A stretch of DNA of 64,000 nucleotides from Cellulomonas sp. ACRRI (GCF_022346185.1 NZ_JAKRMS010000005.1:1-64000), one strand, 5' to 3'. Positions 41,577 to 51,811 are shown, counted from the stretch's first letter. The notes: generated from the sequence alone by a model not told the origin. A program made the numbers and translations.

Positions 41577-42710
41577 TCAGTACCTCACCCTCGGGTCGAT
41601 GAGCGCGGCGATGACGTCGACGAGGAAGTTCGTCACGGCGACGATCACGGCGAGCAGCACGACGATGCCCTGCACGGCGACGAAGTCGCGCGCCTGCAGG
41701 TACTGCGACAGCTGGAAGCCGAGGCCGCGCCACTCGAAGGTCGTCTCGGTGAGCACCGCGCCGACCAGCAGCATCGCAACCTGCATGCCGACCACGGTGA
41801 TGATCGGGATGAGCGCGGGCTTGTACGCGTGCTTGCGCAGCAGCCGGGACTCGCGGACGCCGCGCGACCGGGCCGCGTCGACGTAGCCGGAGCCGAGGGT
41901 GCCGATCACGTTGGTCCGCACGAGCCGCAGGAACACGCCGGCGGTGAGCAGCCCCAGCGCGATGGCGGGCAGCACGGCGTGCTGGAGCACGTCCGCGACG
42001 ACCTCGCCGTTGCCGGTGCGGATCGCGTCGATCAGGTAGATCCCGGTGGGGTCGTCGAGCTGCCGCATCTCGATCTCGGAGCGGGTCGACGCGCGCCCGG
42101 ACACCGGCAGCCAGTCGAGCTGCACGGCGAACACGAGCTTGAGCAGCAGGCCGGCGAAGAACACGGGCGTGGCGTAGCAGGCGATGGCGAACACGCGCAG
42201 CACGGCGTCGTGGTACCGGTCGCGGAAGTACGCGGCGAGCAGCCCGAGCGGGATGCCGACGACGAACGCGACGAGCAGGGCGTAGAACGCGAGCTCGAGG
42301 GTGGCGGCGCCGAAGGTGGTGAGCACCTCGGTCACGGGCCGGCTGTCGCTGAGCGTGGTGCCGAAGTCGCCCCGCAGGATGTCGCCGAGGTACTCGCCGT
42401 ACTGGACGAGGATCGGCCGGTCGTAGCCGGCCTGGTGGATCCGCTCGGCGAGCTGGTCGGCGGGCAGGCGCCCGCCCTGGGCGGCCGTGATCGGGTCGCC
42501 GGTCGCGCGCATGAGCACGAACACGACGGTGACCAGGATGAACACGGTCGGGATGATCAGCAGGAACCGCACGAGCAGGTAGCGGCCGAGCCCGCCGCCG
42601 GCGCCGCGGGTGCGCGGCTCCTTGCGGGCGGGCGTCGCGCCGCCTCCGGCGGCGGTCGCGTCCGCTGCGCCGGTGGGCTGCAGCGGACCGGTGGTGGAGG
42701 TGGAGGTCAT
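41577..42710 (-). CDS. dipeptide/oligopeptide ABC transporter permease, DppB type
   Basis: A 377-residue membrane protein of the DppB class. After an extended Ala/Gly-rich N-terminus (1-35), FLLIIPTVFILVTVVFVLMRATGDP is the typical first membrane segment and entry motif. The EAA loop is in VDAARSRGVRESRLLRKHAYK. About six membrane segments are seen. It partners the DppC-type gene downstream. It follows the substrate-binding gene with a strong hairpin between them, which probably lowers permease expression relative to the binding protein. Confidence 0.9.
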   Translation of the reverse strand: MTSTSTTGPLQPTGAADATAAGGGATPARKEPRTRGAGGGLGRYLLVRFLLIIPTVFILVTVVFVLMRATGDPITAAQGGRLPADQLAERIHQAGYDRPILVQYGEYLGDILRGDFGTTLSDSRPVTEVLTTFGAATLELAFYALLVAFVVGIPLGLLAAYFRDRYHDAVLRVFAIACYATPVFFAGLLLKLVFAVQLDWLPVSGRASTRSEIEMRQLDDPTGIYLIDAIRTGNGEVVADVLQHAVLPAIALGLLTAGVFLRLVRTNVIGTLGSGYVDAARSRGVRESRLLRKHAYKPALIPIITVVGMQVAMLLVGAVLTETTFEWRGLGFQLSQYLQARDFVAVQGIVVLLAVIVAVTNFLVDVIAALIDPRVRY

Positions 42711-42732
42711 GTCTTCTTCCCGGTGACGCCGC

Positions 42733-42764
42733 GGCGCGGGCCGCTCGGGTGAGCGGCCCGCGCC
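42733..42764 (-). terminator. intra-operon hairpin between binding protein and permease genes
   Basis: A perfect 14-bp stem (GGCGCGGGCCGCTC with GAGCGGCCCGCGCC) closes a 4-nt loop. It would stop part of the transcripts or protect the upstream message, giving more binding protein than permease. Confidence 0.65.
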
Positions 42765-42783
42765 GGGCGTGGTGTCGGTCGGA

Positions 42784-44454
42784 TCAGCCGAGGGAGAGCG
42801 CGCCGTAGCGGAACTTGAACGAGGCGTCGAGGGTGTCCTCGGCGCCGGTCACGTCCGCACCGACGACGGCGACCTGGGCGCCCTGGAGGTACGGCACCGT
42901 GGACAGGTCCGCGGCGACCGCGTCCTGGATCTGCTCGATGAGCGCGGTGCGCTCGCCGGCGTCGGCGGTGACGGCCTGCTGGAGGATCAGGTCGTTCACC
43001 TCCTGGTTGTCGTAGTGGTTGCCCAGGAAGTTCTCCGTGAGGAAGAACGGCGTCAGGTAGTTGTCCGCGTCCGAGTAGTCCGGGAACCAGCCCAGCTGGT
43101 AGGCGGGGTACACGTCCGAGGTGCGGTCCTTGGCGTACTGCACCCACTCGGTGGTCTGCAGGTCGACCGTGAACAGGCCGGTGGACTCCAGCTGGTCCTT
43201 GATCAGCGCGTACTCCTCGCCGGAGGAGGGGCCGTAGTGGTCGTTGCTGTACTGCAGCGACAGCTGGACCGGGGTCTCGACGCCGGCGGCCTCGAGGGTC
43301 GACGCGGCCTTGTCGGCGTCCGGCCCGCCCTCGCCGTCGCCGTACAGCGGCTTGAGCGACTCGGTGGCGCCGGTGAGGCCCTCGGGGACGTAGGAGTACA
43401 GCGGCGTGTAGGTGCCCTTGTAGACCTGGTCGGCGATCTCCTCGCGGTCGATCAGGTCGGCCACCGCCTGCCGGACGGCGAGCGCCTTGGCCTCGTCGGC
43501 CTCCGGCGTCGTCGCCCCGTACGGCTGCGTGTTGAAGTTGAACGTGATGTAGCGGATCTCGCCGCCGGGGCCGTCGACGACCTTGACGTTGTCGTCGCCG
43601 CGCAGGTCCTCGATGTCGGTCGCGGACAGGCTGCGGAACGCCACGTCGACGTCGCCCTGCTGCACGGCGAGCTTCAGGTTGGACGCCTCGGCGTAGTAGG
43701 TGACCGAGACCTCCTCGTTCTTCGGCGCGCCGAGCAGGCCCTGGTACTCCGGGTTGGCCTCGTACGACACGAGGTCGTTCTGGCTGTACCCGGTGATCGT
43801 GTACGGGCCGGCGAACGCCTGGCCGTCGACGATCTCGTCGTCCGGGGTCAGCGCGTCGGCCGCGAAGACCTCCTCGTCGACGATCGGGCCCGCGGGGCTC
43901 GACAGGATCTGCGGGAACACCTGGTCGTCCGGGGACTTCAGGGTGAACACGACGGTGGTGTCGTCGGGCGCCGCGACGCTGTCCAGGTTGTAGAGCAGCG
44001 AGCCGGGGCCGTTGCCGTCGTCCGCGCCCGACTCGAAGATCGCGAGCTGACGGTCGAAGGTGAACTTCACGTCCGAGGACGTGAGGTCGTTGCCGTTCGC
44101 GAAGGTCAGGCCCGGCTTCAGGGTGACCGTGTACTCGGTCGGCGAGGTGAACTCGGCCGACTCGGCGATGTCCGGCTCGACGTCCGGGCTGCCGAACGGC
44201 GTGTTCATCAGGAACGGGTACACCTGGTTCATCACGGCGAACGAGCCGTTGTCGTAGGAGCCCGCGGGGTCGATCGTCGTGATCTTGTCGGTCGTGCCGA
44301 TCAGCAGCGAGCCGCCGCCGGACGAGCCGCCGCCGTCGGAGGTGTCGTCGCCGCCGTCCGAGCCGCCGCCGCACGCGGCGAGGACGAGGGCGGTGGCGGC
44401 CAGGCCGGCCGCGGAGACGATGCCGCGCCGGCGGCCGAGGGGAACCGCAGTCAT
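42784..44454 (-). CDS. dipeptide/oligopeptide ABC transporter substrate-binding lipoprotein
   Basis: A 556-residue SBP_bac_5 protein. ATG 44454 is preceded by AGAGGT. Residues 1-35 are a lipoprotein signal with an LAAC lipobox, followed by a Gly/Ser/Asp-rich linker of about 25 residues. The mature domain has NQVYPFLMNTPFG, TVTLKPGLTFANGNDLTSSDVKFTF and DADNYLTPFF, all typical of DppA/OppA-type cluster-C proteins. The ligand (peptides, or possibly a sugar oligomer in this family) cannot be told. It is the first gene of the operon, so it sets transport specificity. Confidence 0.9.
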   Translation of the reverse strand: MTAVPLGRRRGIVSAAGLAATALVLAACGGGSDGGDDTSDGGGSSGGGSLLIGTTDKITTIDPAGSYDNGSFAVMNQVYPFLMNTPFGSPDVEPDIAESAEFTSPTEYTVTLKPGLTFANGNDLTSSDVKFTFDRQLAIFESGADDGNGPGSLLYNLDSVAAPDDTTVVFTLKSPDDQVFPQILSSPAGPIVDEEVFAADALTPDDEIVDGQAFAGPYTITGYSQNDLVSYEANPEYQGLLGAPKNEEVSVTYYAEASNLKLAVQQGDVDVAFRSLSATDIEDLRGDDNVKVVDGPGGEIRYITFNFNTQPYGATTPEADEAKALAVRQAVADLIDREEIADQVYKGTYTPLYSYVPEGLTGATESLKPLYGDGEGGPDADKAASTLEAAGVETPVQLSLQYSNDHYGPSSGEEYALIKDQLESTGLFTVDLQTTEWVQYAKDRTSDVYPAYQLGWFPDYSDADNYLTPFFLTENFLGNHYDNQEVNDLILQQAVTADAGERTALIEQIQDAVAADLSTVPYLQGAQVAVVGADVTGAEDTLDASFKFRYGALSLG

Positions 44455-44715
44455 TGCGTGTACCTCTTCCCTGAAGGAGGTCCAGCCGGGGCGCGGCCGC
44501 CCGGGGTGACCCGGCGGCGCGTCCCCGGTCGCGTGGGGGTGTCGCGTGGTCGCGGGCGCTCGGGCGCCCGTGACGTGGGTCATAGGAGTAGCACAGGATG
44601 TGAGACTTTCGAACATTCCCGTGTTACGCGGACATTTCGGATCTGAAAAGGTCCAGGTCAGGGCGCCGGGACCGCGATGTTACCGAGCAGTAGGAATGAT
44701 TGCCGCGGAGAAAGA

Positions 44716-44735
44716 CCGACCTTCTGGTAGGTCGG
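44716..44735 (-). terminator. rho-independent terminator after hemL
   Basis: Read on the minus strand, CCGACC and GGTCGG pair over an 8-nt loop and are followed by TCTTTCT. This is 5 nt past the hemL stop and ends the haem operon. Confidence 0.6.
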
Positions 44736-44740
44736 CGCCC

Positions 44741-46081
44741 TCAGGCGGTCGGCGGCGTCGCCGCGGCCGCCGCACGGGCCGCCGCCGGGAGCGCGTCGAC
44801 GATGCGCCCGAGCGCCGCGTCGTCGTGCGCCGCGGACACGAACCACGCCTCGAACGCGGACGGCGGCGCGTACACGCCGTCGCGCAGCAGGCTGTGGAAG
44901 AACGCCGGGTACCGCCACGACTCCGTCGCGAGCATCTGCGCGTAGTCCCGCGCGCCCGCGTCGGTGCCGAGCACCGTGCTGAACAGGTTGCTGGCGTTCT
45001 GCACGGCGTGCGGCAGCCCGGCGGCGGTCAGCGCCTCGTCCACCGCCGCGCGCAGGGTCGCCGACGCCCGGTCGACCGCCGCGTACACCGCGTCGTCGGC
45101 GAGCCGGAGCGTGGCCAGGCCCGCGGCGACGGCCACGGGGTTCCCGGACAGCGTGCCGGCCTGGTACACCGGGCCGACGGGGGCCAGGGCGTCCATCACC
45201 TCGGCGCGGCCGCCCAGCGCGGCGACCGGCATGCCGCCGCCGACGACCTTGCCGAACGTCAGCAGGTCGGGCGACCAGCCCTCGCGCGCGGCCTCCAGGC
45301 CCCACCAGCCCGCCGGACCCACGCGGAAGCCCGTGAGCACCTCGTCCTGGATCAGCAGGGCGCCGTGCTCCCGGGTGATCCGGGACAGCGCGGCGTTGAA
45401 CCCGGGCTCCGGGGGGACGACGCCCATGTTCGCCGGCGCGGCCTCGGTGATCACCGCGGCGATCCGCGCGCCGTGCTCGGCGAACGCGGCCTCGACCGCG
45501 GCGACGTCGTTGTACGGCAGCACGATCGTCTCGGCGGCGATCGCCGCGGGCACGCCCGCCGAGCCGGGCAGCGCGAACGTCGCGAGGCCGGAGCCGGCGG
45601 CGGCCAGCAGGCCGTCCGAGTGCCCGTGGTAGAGCCCGGCGAACTTCACGACCGTGTCCCGGCCGGTGACGCCGCGGGCCAGCCGGATCGCGGTCATGGT
45701 CGCCTCGGTGCCGGTGGACACCAGGCGCAGCCGCTCGACGGCGGGCACCCGCGCGCGGACGGCCTCGGCGAGCTCGACCTCGGCCAGCGTCGGCGCGCCG
45801 AAGCTCAGGCCCCGGCCCGCGGCCTCGCGGACGGCCTCGACGACCTCCGGGTGCGCGTGCCCGAGCAGCGCCGGGCCCCAGGACCCGACCAGGTCCACGT
45901 ACTCGCGACCCTCGACGTCGGTGACGTACGCGCCGCGGGCGGACGCCAGGAACCGGGGCGCGCCGCCCACGGACCCGAAGGCGCGCACCGGGGAGTTCAC
46001 GCCGCCGGGCACGACGCCCCGCGCCCGGTCGAACAGCCCCTCGTTCGTGCTCGACGTGCTCGTGCTCGTCACCTCGGTCAC
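44741..46081 (-). CDS. hemL: glutamate-1-semialdehyde 2,1-aminomutase
   Basis: A 446-residue PLP enzyme that turns glutamate-1-semialdehyde into 5-aminolevulinate, second step of the C5 tetrapyrrole route. [12 protein letters not shown] opens the protein. [13 protein letters not shown] has the Asp that contacts PLP nitrogen, and [13 protein letters not shown] carries the Schiff-base Lys. [13 protein letters not shown] is also typical. Length is normal. GTG 46081 is chosen because GGGAGGAG lies 5 nt upstream; it overlaps the hemB stop (GTGA), so the genes are coupled. It is the last gene of the hem operon, directly before a terminator. Confidence 0.95.
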   Translation of the reverse strand: MTEVTSTSTSSTNEGLFDRARGVVPGGVNSPVRAFGSVGGAPRFLASARGAYVTDVEGREYVDLVGSWGPALLGHAHPEVVEAVREAAGRGLSFGAPTLAEVELAEAVRARVPAVERLRLVSTGTEATMTAIRLARGVTGRDTVVKFAGLYHGHSDGLLAAAGSGLATFALPGSAGVPAAIAAETIVLPYNDVAAVEAAFAEHGARIAAVITEAAPANMGVVPPEPGFNAALSRITREHGALLIQDEVLTGFRVGPAGWWGLEAAREGWSPDLLTFGKVVGGGMPVAALGGRAEVMDALAPVGPVYQAGTLSGNPVAVAAGLATLRLADDAVYAAVDRASATLRAAVDEALTAAGLPHAVQNASNLFSTVLGTDAGARDYAQMLATESWRYPAFFHSLLRDGVYAPPSAFEAWFVSAAHDDAALGRIVDALPAAARAAAAATPPTA

Positions 46082-47940
46082 CGCCACTCCTCCCGCAGCC
46101 AGTGGGCCAGCTCGACGGCCCAGTACGTCAGCACCTGGTCGGCTCCGGCCCGGCGGATGCCGAGCACGGACTCCGTGATCGCGCGGCGGCGGTCCAGCCA
46201 GCCCTGCGCGGCGGCGGCCTCGACCATCGCGTACTCGCCGGACACCTGGTAGGCCGCGACCGGCACGGTGCTGACCGCGGCGACGTCGGCGAGCACGTCC
46301 AGGAACGCGCCGGCCGGCTTCACCATGACGAGGTCCGCGCCCTCCTCGATGTCGAGGGCGACCTCGCGCAGCGCCTCGCGGCGGTTCGCCGGGTCCATCT
46401 GGTAGGTGCGGCGGTCGCCCTCCAGCGTCGACTCCACCGCGTCGCGGAACGGCCCGTAGAGCACGCTCGCGAACTTCGCGGCGTACGCCAGGACGGCGAC
46501 GTCGTCCCGACCGGCGGCGTCGAGCACGTCGCGGATGACGCCGACCTGGCCGTCCATCATGCCGCTCGGCGCGACCATGTGGGCGCCCGCCTCGGCCTGC
46601 ACCAGCGCCATCTGCGCGTACCGCTCGAGCGTCGCGTCGTTGTCCACCCGGCCGTCCGCCGTCAGCACGCCGCAGTGGCCGTGGTCGGTGAACTCGTCGA
46701 GGCAGAGGTCCGCCTGGATCACCAGCGCGTCGCCGACCTCGGCCCGCACGTCGGCGATGGCCCGGTTGAGCACGCCGTCGGGGTCGGTGGCGCCGGAGCC
46801 GACCGCGTCGCGGGTCAGCGGGACGCCGAACAGGTTGACGGCCGACACGCCGGCCGCGGCGGCCTCGGCGGCCGCCCGGCGCAGCGAGTCGCGGCTGTGC
46901 TGGACGACGCCGGGCATCGAGGCGATCGGCGCGGGCTCGTCGAGGCCCTCCTTGACGAACATCGGCAGCACCAGGTCGGCCGGGTGCAGCCGCACCTCGC
47001 TCACCGAGCGCCGCAGGGCGGCCGTGCCGCGCAGCCGGCGCGGGCGCACCCGTCCGGGCCGGGCGGCCGCGGCCGGGCTCTCGGCGTCGGGGGCGCCCGC
47101 GTCCTGGGCGTCGTCCCCGCGGTGCCCGGGCGCGGCGGCGCGCGCGAGCGCGGCCACCAGGCCGCCCGGGGTCTGGTCGTCGGCGACGGCGTGCACCGGC
47201 AGCCCGGCGCGCCGCGCCTCCGCGGCGGTCGACTCGCCGATGCAGCACACCAGGGTGCCCGCGGGCGGGGCCCCGAGCATCGACAGCAGGTTCCGTGCCG
47301 TGCTGCCCGAGGTCAGGAGCACCGCACCCACGCGCCCCGCGGCGTACGCCTCCCGCACCGCCGGCTCCGGCGCCGGGCCGGGCACGGTGCGGTAGGTGAC
47401 GACGACGTCGACCGGCCAGCCGCGCGCGGCCAGCCCCTCGGCCATCGTCGGGGCGGCCAGGTCGCCGAGCGGCAGCAGCACCCGGGCCGGCTCCTCGCCG
47501 GCGGGCGGCCAGGCGGCGAGGAGCGCCACCGCGGACGACCGGCCCGTGGGCACGAGGTCGACGCGGACGCCCGCCTCGCGCAGCGCCCGGGCGGTGCTGC
47601 CGCCGACCGCGGCCACCTGGACGCCGTCGAGCAGGCCGGCCAGCGTGTGCCCGGTCTCCTCGGCGCGGTCCTGGAGCACGGGCACCGCGGCGGCGCTCGT
47701 CACGGCCACCCAGCCGTAGTAGCCGACCTCGAGCGCGAGCAGCGCGTCGTCGAGCTCGGTGGGGTCGTACGGCGGGACGGTCTGGATCAGCGGCACCACG
47801 AGCGGGTCCGCGCCGGCCGCGTGCAGCGCGATGACCAGCGGGTCCAGGCCCTCGGTCGCGCGTGGGACGAGGACGGTGCGGCCCGCGAGCGGCCCGGCCG
47901 GGACCGTGGTGGGCGCGCCGTCGGCCGGCAGGCCCGTCAC
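46078..47940 (-). CDS. HemD-HemB fusion: uroporphyrinogen-III synthase / porphobilinogen synthase
   Basis: One 620-residue frame with two enzymes. Residues about 15-265 are Hem[41 protein letters not shown] and [14 protein letters not shown]; it cyclises hydroxymethylbilane. A 30-residue Asp/Ala/Pro-rich linker follows. From about 298 the protein is HemB, which condenses two 5-aminolevulinates: [15 protein letters not shown] (metal site with Cys-Asp-Cys pattern), [17 protein letters not shown] and VMVKPAG with the Schiff-base Lys. No stop separates them. A GTG at 47049 (codon 298) could start a free HemB but has no good ribosome site. GTG 47940 overlaps the hemC stop by 4 bp. Confidence 0.88.
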   Translation of the reverse strand: MTGLPADGAPTTVPAGPLAGRTVLVPRATEGLDPLVIALHAAGADPLVVPLIQTVPPYDPTELDDALLALEVGYYGWVAVTSAAAVPVLQDRAEETGHTLAGLLDGVQVAAVGGSTARALREAGVRVDLVPTGRSSAVALLAAWPPAGEEPARVLLPLGDLAAPTMAEGLAARGWPVDVVVTYRTVPGPAPEPAVREAYAAGRVGAVLLTSGSTARNLLSMLGAPPAGTLVCCIGESTAAEARRAGLPVHAVADDQTPGGLVAALARAAAPGHRGDDAQDAGAPDAESPAAAARPGRVRPRRLRGTAALRRSVSEVRLHPADLVLPMFVKEGLDEPAPIASMPGVVQHSRDSLRRAAAEAAAAGVSAVNLFGVPLTRDAVGSGATDPDGVLNRAIADVRAEVGDALVIQADLCLDEFTDHGHCGVLTADGRVDNDATLERYAQMALVQAEAGAHMVAPSGMMDGQVGVIRDVLDAAGRDDVAVLAYAAKFASVLYGPFRDAVESTLEGDRRTYQMDPANRREALREVALDIEEGADLVMVKPAGAFLDVLADVAAVSTVPVAAYQVSGEYAMVEAAAAQGWLDRRRAITESVLGIRRAGADQVLTYWAVELAHWLREEWR

Positions 47941-48923
47941 GCCCCGAGCTCCGCGAGCTCGGCCGCGCCCGCGCCCAGCAGGTCCTCGGCGAGCCGGGTG
48001 CCGAGCGCGGCGGCGGCCAGGGCGGCGCGCCCGGCGGCCGCGGCGGGATCGGCGCCGGCCGGGCCCGTCGCGCCGCCGGCCAGGGTGGTCGACGCGGTGC
48101 GGCGCAGCGCCTCGGTGCCGTCGGTGCGCAGCACGACCGCCTCCAGCGTCAGCTCGTCGTCCGCGCCGAGCCGCGCGTGCGCGCCGACCGGCGCGGCGCA
48201 GCCCGCCTCGAGCCGGCTCAGCAGGGCGCGCTCGGCGAGCACGGCGAGGTGGGTCGGCCGGTGGTCCAGCGCCGCCAGCGCGCGGGCGAGCGGCGTGCCC
48301 GCGGCGGCGTCCTCGGCGCGGACCTCGACCGCCAGGGCGCCCTGGGCGGGCGCGGGGGTCATCACGTCGAACGGCAGCGCGTCGGTCACGGCGTCCAGCC
48401 GCCCGAGGCGCGCCAGGCCCGCCCGGGCGAGCACGACCGCGTCCAGGTCGTCCTCGATCCGGCGGAGCCGGGTGTCGACGTTGCCGCGGATGTCCACCAC
48501 CCGCAGGTCGGGGCGGGCGGCCCGCAGCTGCGCGGCGCGGCGCGGGGACCCGGTGCCGACCGCGGCCCCCTCGGGGAGCGTCGCGAGGGTGCGGCCGTCG
48601 CGGGCGCACAGGGCGTCCCGCGGGTCCTCGCGCAGCGGCACGGCCGCGACCACCAGCCCCGGGGCGACGGCGGTCGGCAGGTCCTTGAACGAGTGCACCG
48701 CGACGTCGCAGCGGCCGTCCAGGAGGGCGTCGCGCAGGGCGGTGACGAACACGCCGGTGCCGCCCAGCGTGGCCAGCGAGCCGGTGAGCCGGTCACCGTC
48801 CGTGCGGACGCGCACCAGCTCGTGCGGTCCGGCGCCGAGGGCGGTCAGCGCGTCGGCCACGTGCCCCGTCTGGGTGAGGGCGAGCGCGCTCGCACGGGTG
48901 CCGACCCGGACCGTCTGGGGCAT
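47937..48923 (-). CDS. hemC: hydroxymethylbilane synthase (porphobilinogen deaminase)
   Basis: A 328-residue enzyme that links four porphobilinogens into hydroxymethylbilane. It starts [22 protein letters not shown] and has [20 protein letters not shown] and [12 protein letters not shown]. The dipyrromethane cofactor is bound by the Cys in [14 protein letters not shown]. Length is normal. ATG 48923 begins the typical N-terminus. The stop overlaps the start of the hemD-hemB gene (GTGA), so production is coupled to the next step of the pathway. Confidence 0.95.
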   Translation of the reverse strand: MPQTVRVGTRASALALTQTGHVADALTALGAGPHELVRVRTDGDRLTGSLATLGGTGVFVTALRDALLDGRCDVAVHSFKDLPTAVAPGLVVAAVPLREDPRDALCARDGRTLATLPEGAAVGTGSPRRAAQLRAARPDLRVVDIRGNVDTRLRRIEDDLDAVVLARAGLARLGRLDAVTDALPFDVMTPAPAQGALAVEVRAEDAAAGTPLARALAALDHRPTHLAVLAERALLSRLEAGCAAPVGAHARLGADDELTLEAVVLRTDGTEALRRTASTTLAGGATGPAGADPAAAAGRAALAAAALGTRLAEDLLGAGAAELAELGA

Positions 48924-48989
48924 GCCCCCAGTCTCGGCCACCCCGCGCGGATCTGTCGAAACCGCGGGTCGCGGGCTGCGGTGCACGGG

Positions 48990-50561
48990 TCAGGCCCCCG
49001 GCGCGTCGGGGTCGACGGGCGCAGCGGCCGGGCCGGTGGCCGCGGTGGCCAGGGCGGCGGCGGTCGCGCGGGCGTCGGGGACGACGGAGGCGAGCCCGTT
49101 GCCGGACACCCACGCGCCGACGACGGCCAGGCCGGGCACGTCGGCGAGGGCCGCGCGGACGCGCCGCACGGTCTCCCGGTGGGCGGCGCTGGGCACGGGG
49201 AGCCCCTGGCGCCACCGCACCCGGGCCGCGGCGCGGACCTGCTCGCGCCGCAGCGGCACGCCGAGCACCGCGGCCGCGTCCCGCAGCGCGAGGTCGGTGA
49301 GCGCCTCCAGGTCCCGCGGCAGCCCGGCCTCGGCGCCGGTGTCCTCGCCGGCGCGGCCGTACGACAGCCGCACCACGTGCCGGCCCGGGCCCGCCGCCTC
49401 GGCCAGCCACGCCCACTTGGCCGTCGCGTGCGTGAGCGCCTTGGCCCGCACGCCGGCCACGCCGCGGGCGACCAGCACGCCGGTGCCGCGGGGCGCGGTG
49501 TCGAGGGCGGGCGCGTCCAGCACGAGGGTGACGAGCACGATGTCCGCCCCCGGGTCGGTGGTCAGCCCCGCCAGCCCCGGCGCGACGCCCGCGAGCAGGT
49601 CGACGGCCCGCGGGGTGGCGACCACCAGGCGCGGCGCGGTCAGCGTCTCCGGGGTGCCGTCCGGCCCGTCGAGCGTGACCGCGAACCCGTCGCCGGATCG
49701 GGTCACCGCGCGCACGGCGGCGCCGGTGCGCACCGCCCCGCCGCGCGCGGCGAGGTCGGCCGCCAGCGCGTCCACCAGCACGTGCAGCCCGCCGCGGAAC
49801 CCGGCGACCGCCGAGCCCGCCGGCGCGAGCGCGCGCTGCGCCGTCACCCCGCGGGCGAGCGACCCCTCGCGGCGCACGGCCGCGCGCAGCCCGGGGGCGA
49901 CGGCGTCGGCGGCGACGTCGTCCGGCTCGGCGGCGTGCACGCCGGCCACGACGGGCCGGACCAGGCGGTCGAGCACCCGCCGGCCGGCCCGGGCGCGCAC
50001 CAGGGCGCCGAGCGTCGTGCCGTCCGCGGTCCCGACCCGCGCGGGCAGCAGCCGGTCCAGGGAGGCGCGGAGCGAGCCCGCGAGCCCGATCGTCCGGCGG
50101 ACGTCCGCCGTCCACGGGTCGGCGGGGATGCCGAGCAGGCCGGTGCGGGGGAGGGGTCCCGCGCCGGACGGCAGCCGCACCCACGCGCCGTGCCGCTCGG
50201 GCGTGACGACGCGGTCGGCCAGGTCGAGCTCGTCCGCCAGCGCCGCGACGACGCCGCCGCGGGTCGCGAACGACTCCGCCCCGGCGTCCAGCGCCAGCCC
50301 GTCGACCTCGTGCCGCCCGACGACGCCGCCGGGGGAGCGCCACGCCTCCAGCACCAGCGGCCGCAGGCCGGCGAGGGCGAGCTCGCGCGCGGCGACCAGG
50401 CCCGCGACGCCGCCGCCCACGACGACCGCGTCCCAGGGTCCGGCCGGCGTCCCCGCGCCCGGTGCCGAGGTGGGGTCCGGGGTCGCCTCCGCGCCCCCGG
50501 GGGCGGGTGCCGTCGTGCCGGCTGCCGGGTCGTCGTCGTTCGTGGCCGCGTCCTTCCTCAT
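48990..50561 (-). CDS. hemY: HemY-type protoporphyrinogen/coproporphyrinogen oxidase
   Basis: A 523-residue FAD enzyme. After a disordered Asp/Ala/Pro-rich start of about 40 residues, WDAVVVGGGVAGLVAARELALAG is the FAD-binding Rossmann start, followed by LEAWRSPGG. The C-terminal FAD-contact block is VVGAWVSGNGLASVV. In actinobacteria HemY acts on coproporphyrinogen III (CgoX) in the coproporphyrin-dependent route, so coproporphyrin III is the likely product. ATG 50561 is clear. It follows hemE with a 55-bp gap in the same operon. Confidence 0.92.
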   Translation of the reverse strand: MRKDAATNDDDPAAGTTAPAPGGAEATPDPTSAPGAGTPAGPWDAVVVGGGVAGLVAARELALAGLRPLVLEAWRSPGGVVGRHEVDGLALDAGAESFATRGGVVAALADELDLADRVVTPERHGAWVRLPSGAGPLPRTGLLGIPADPWTADVRRTIGLAGSLRASLDRLLPARVGTADGTTLGALVRARAGRRVLDRLVRPVVAGVHAAEPDDVAADAVAPGLRAAVRREGSLARGVTAQRALAPAGSAVAGFRGGLHVLVDALAADLAARGGAVRTGAAVRAVTRSGDGFAVTLDGPDGTPETLTAPRLVVATPRAVDLLAGVAPGLAGLTTDPGADIVLVTLVLDAPALDTAPRGTGVLVARGVAGVRAKALTHATAKWAWLAEAAGPGRHVVRLSYGRAGEDTGAEAGLPRDLEALTDLALRDAAAVLGVPLRREQVRAAARVRWRQGLPVPSAAHRETVRRVRAALADVPGLAVVGAWVSGNGLASVVPDARATAAALATAATGPAAAPVDPDAPGA

Positions 50562-50616
50562 CTGTCCAGCCTGCCGCGCCGGGGCACCACGCACCGTGGG
50601 ACCCCGGGCCCGTCCG

Positions 50617-51771
50617 TCAGAGCGTGTGCACGAGCTCCACGACCCGGGTCAGCACGTCCGGGTCCGTCTCCGGCGGCACCCCGTGGCCCAGGTTCACCAC
50701 GTGCCCGGGGGCTCCGGCACCGCGCGCCACCACGTCCCGCACGTGCGCCTCCAGCACCGGCCACGGCGCGGCGAGCAGCGCCGGGTCGACGTTGCCCTGC
50801 ACCGGCACCCGGCCGTCGAGCCGGCGGACCGCCTCGTCCAGCCCGATCCGGTGGTCCACGCCCACGACGTCCGCGCCGACGTCCCGCATCGCGGCGAGCA
50901 GCTCGCCCGTGCCGGTGCCGAAGTGCACGCGGGGCACGCCCAGGTCGGCGACGTGCGCGAGCGCCCGGGTCGAGGCCGGCGCGACGCGCGCGGTGTAGTC
51001 GGCCAGCGACAGCGACCCCGCCCAGGAGTCGAACAGCTGCGCGGCGCTGGTGCCGGCGAGCACCTGGGCCCGCAGGAACGCGCCGGTGACGTCGGCCGCC
51101 CACTCGGTCAGCGACCGCCACGTCGCCGGGTCCGCGTGCATCAGGGTGCGCGCGGCGAGGTGGTCGCGGGACGGACGGCCCTCGACGAGGTAGGCGGCGA
51201 GCGTGAACGGCGCGCCCGCGAACCCGATGAGCGGGGTCGACCCCAGCGCCGCCGTGGTCAGCCGCACGGCCTCGACCACCGGGGCCAGCACCTCCGGAGT
51301 CAGCGAGTCCGCCGGGTGCTCGGCGCGCAGCCGCGCCACGTCGTCGGCGGTCCGCACCGCGGAGCCCATGACCGGGCCGACCCCGGGCTGGATGTCGACG
51401 TCCACCCCGGCCAGCCGCAGCGGGATCACGATGTCCGAGAAGAAGATCGCCGCGTCCACCCCGTGCCGGCGCACGGGCTGCAGGGTGATCTCCGACGCGA
51501 GGTCCGGGGTCAGGCAGGCGTCCAGCATCGCGGTGCCCCTCCGCGCCTCCCGGTACTCCGGCAGCGACCGGCCGGCCTGGCGCATGAACCACACCGGGCG
51601 CCGCGTGGGCGTGCGGCCGCGGTACGCGTCCACGAGCGGCGCGTGCGCGGTGCGGCCGTCCACGAGCGGGTGGTCGGCGGGCAGCCCGGTGCCGTCCGGG
51701 TGCGACGGGAGGGCGGGAGCAGGGGTCGCCGGGGCGCTCGCGGGCGCGTCAGGGCGTGACGGAGTCGACAT
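50617..51771 (-). CDS. hemE: uroporphyrinogen decarboxylase
   Basis: A 384-residue enzyme that decarboxylates uroporphyrinogen III to coproporphyrinogen III. Signature [14 protein letters not shown] gives the substrate-binding Arg residues, and [13 protein letters not shown] carries the catalytic Asp. [27 protein letters not shown] and [13 protein letters not shown] are all typical. About 35 extra residues precede the conserved start. ATG 51771 is the first gene of the leftward hem operon and lies 46 bp from the divergent hemA start, with a -10-like CACAAT 7 nt upstream. Confidence 0.95.
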   Translation of the reverse strand: MSTPSRPDAPASAPATPAPALPSHPDGTGLPADHPLVDGRTAHAPLVDAYRGRTPTRRPVWFMRQAGRSLPEYREARRGTAMLDACLTPDLASEITLQPVRRHGVDAAIFFSDIVIPLRLAGVDVDIQPGVGPVMGSAVRTADDVARLRAEHPADSLTPEVLAPVVEAVRLTTAALGSTPLIGFAGAPFTLAAYLVEGRPSRDHLAARTLMHADPATWRSLTEWAADVTGAFLRAQVLAGTSAAQLFDSWAGSLSLADYTARVAPASTRALAHVADLGVPRVHFGTGTGELLAAMRDVGADVVGVDHRIGLDEAVRRLDGRVPVQGNVDPALLAAPWPVLEAHVRDVVARGAGAPGHVVNLGHGVPPETDPDVLTRVVELVHTL

Positions 51772-51778
51772 CACGACG

Positions 51779-51784
51779 ATTGTG
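51779..51784 (-). promoter_or_regulatory. -10 element (CACAAT, minus strand) of the hemE operon
   Basis: CACAAT on the minus strand lies 7 nt before ATG 51771, placing the start of transcription at or next to the start codon. It sits within the same 46 bp as the hemA promoter, so one regulator could control both. Confidence 0.45.
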
Positions 51785-51805
51785 CCCCGTCTTCCCTGGA
51801 GTGAT

Positions 51806-51811
51806 TAAATT
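51806..51811 (+). promoter_or_regulatory. -10 element (TAAATT) of hemA
   Basis: TAAATT lies 6 nt before GTG 51818, so hemA is probably leaderless. The surrounding GATTAAATTC is one of the few AT-rich patches in the window. Confidence 0.55.

Noticed and set aside
44455-44715. Promoter or riboswitch in the AT-richer gap before the peptide transporter operon
   Set aside because: Some AT-rich patches are visible, but no convincing -35/-10 pair or known riboswitch core could be assigned.
47040-47060. Separate hemB gene starting at the internal GTG
   Set aside because: There is no stop after hemD and no ribosome site before the GTG, so a fusion is the simpler reading; kept as an alternative in the entry.
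46102-51759. A forward open frame of over 1,800 codons across the hem operon
   Set aside because: It is antisense to five well-recognised haem genes, has no domain and has arginine/serine/alanine-rich composition typical of a GC-rich shadow frame.
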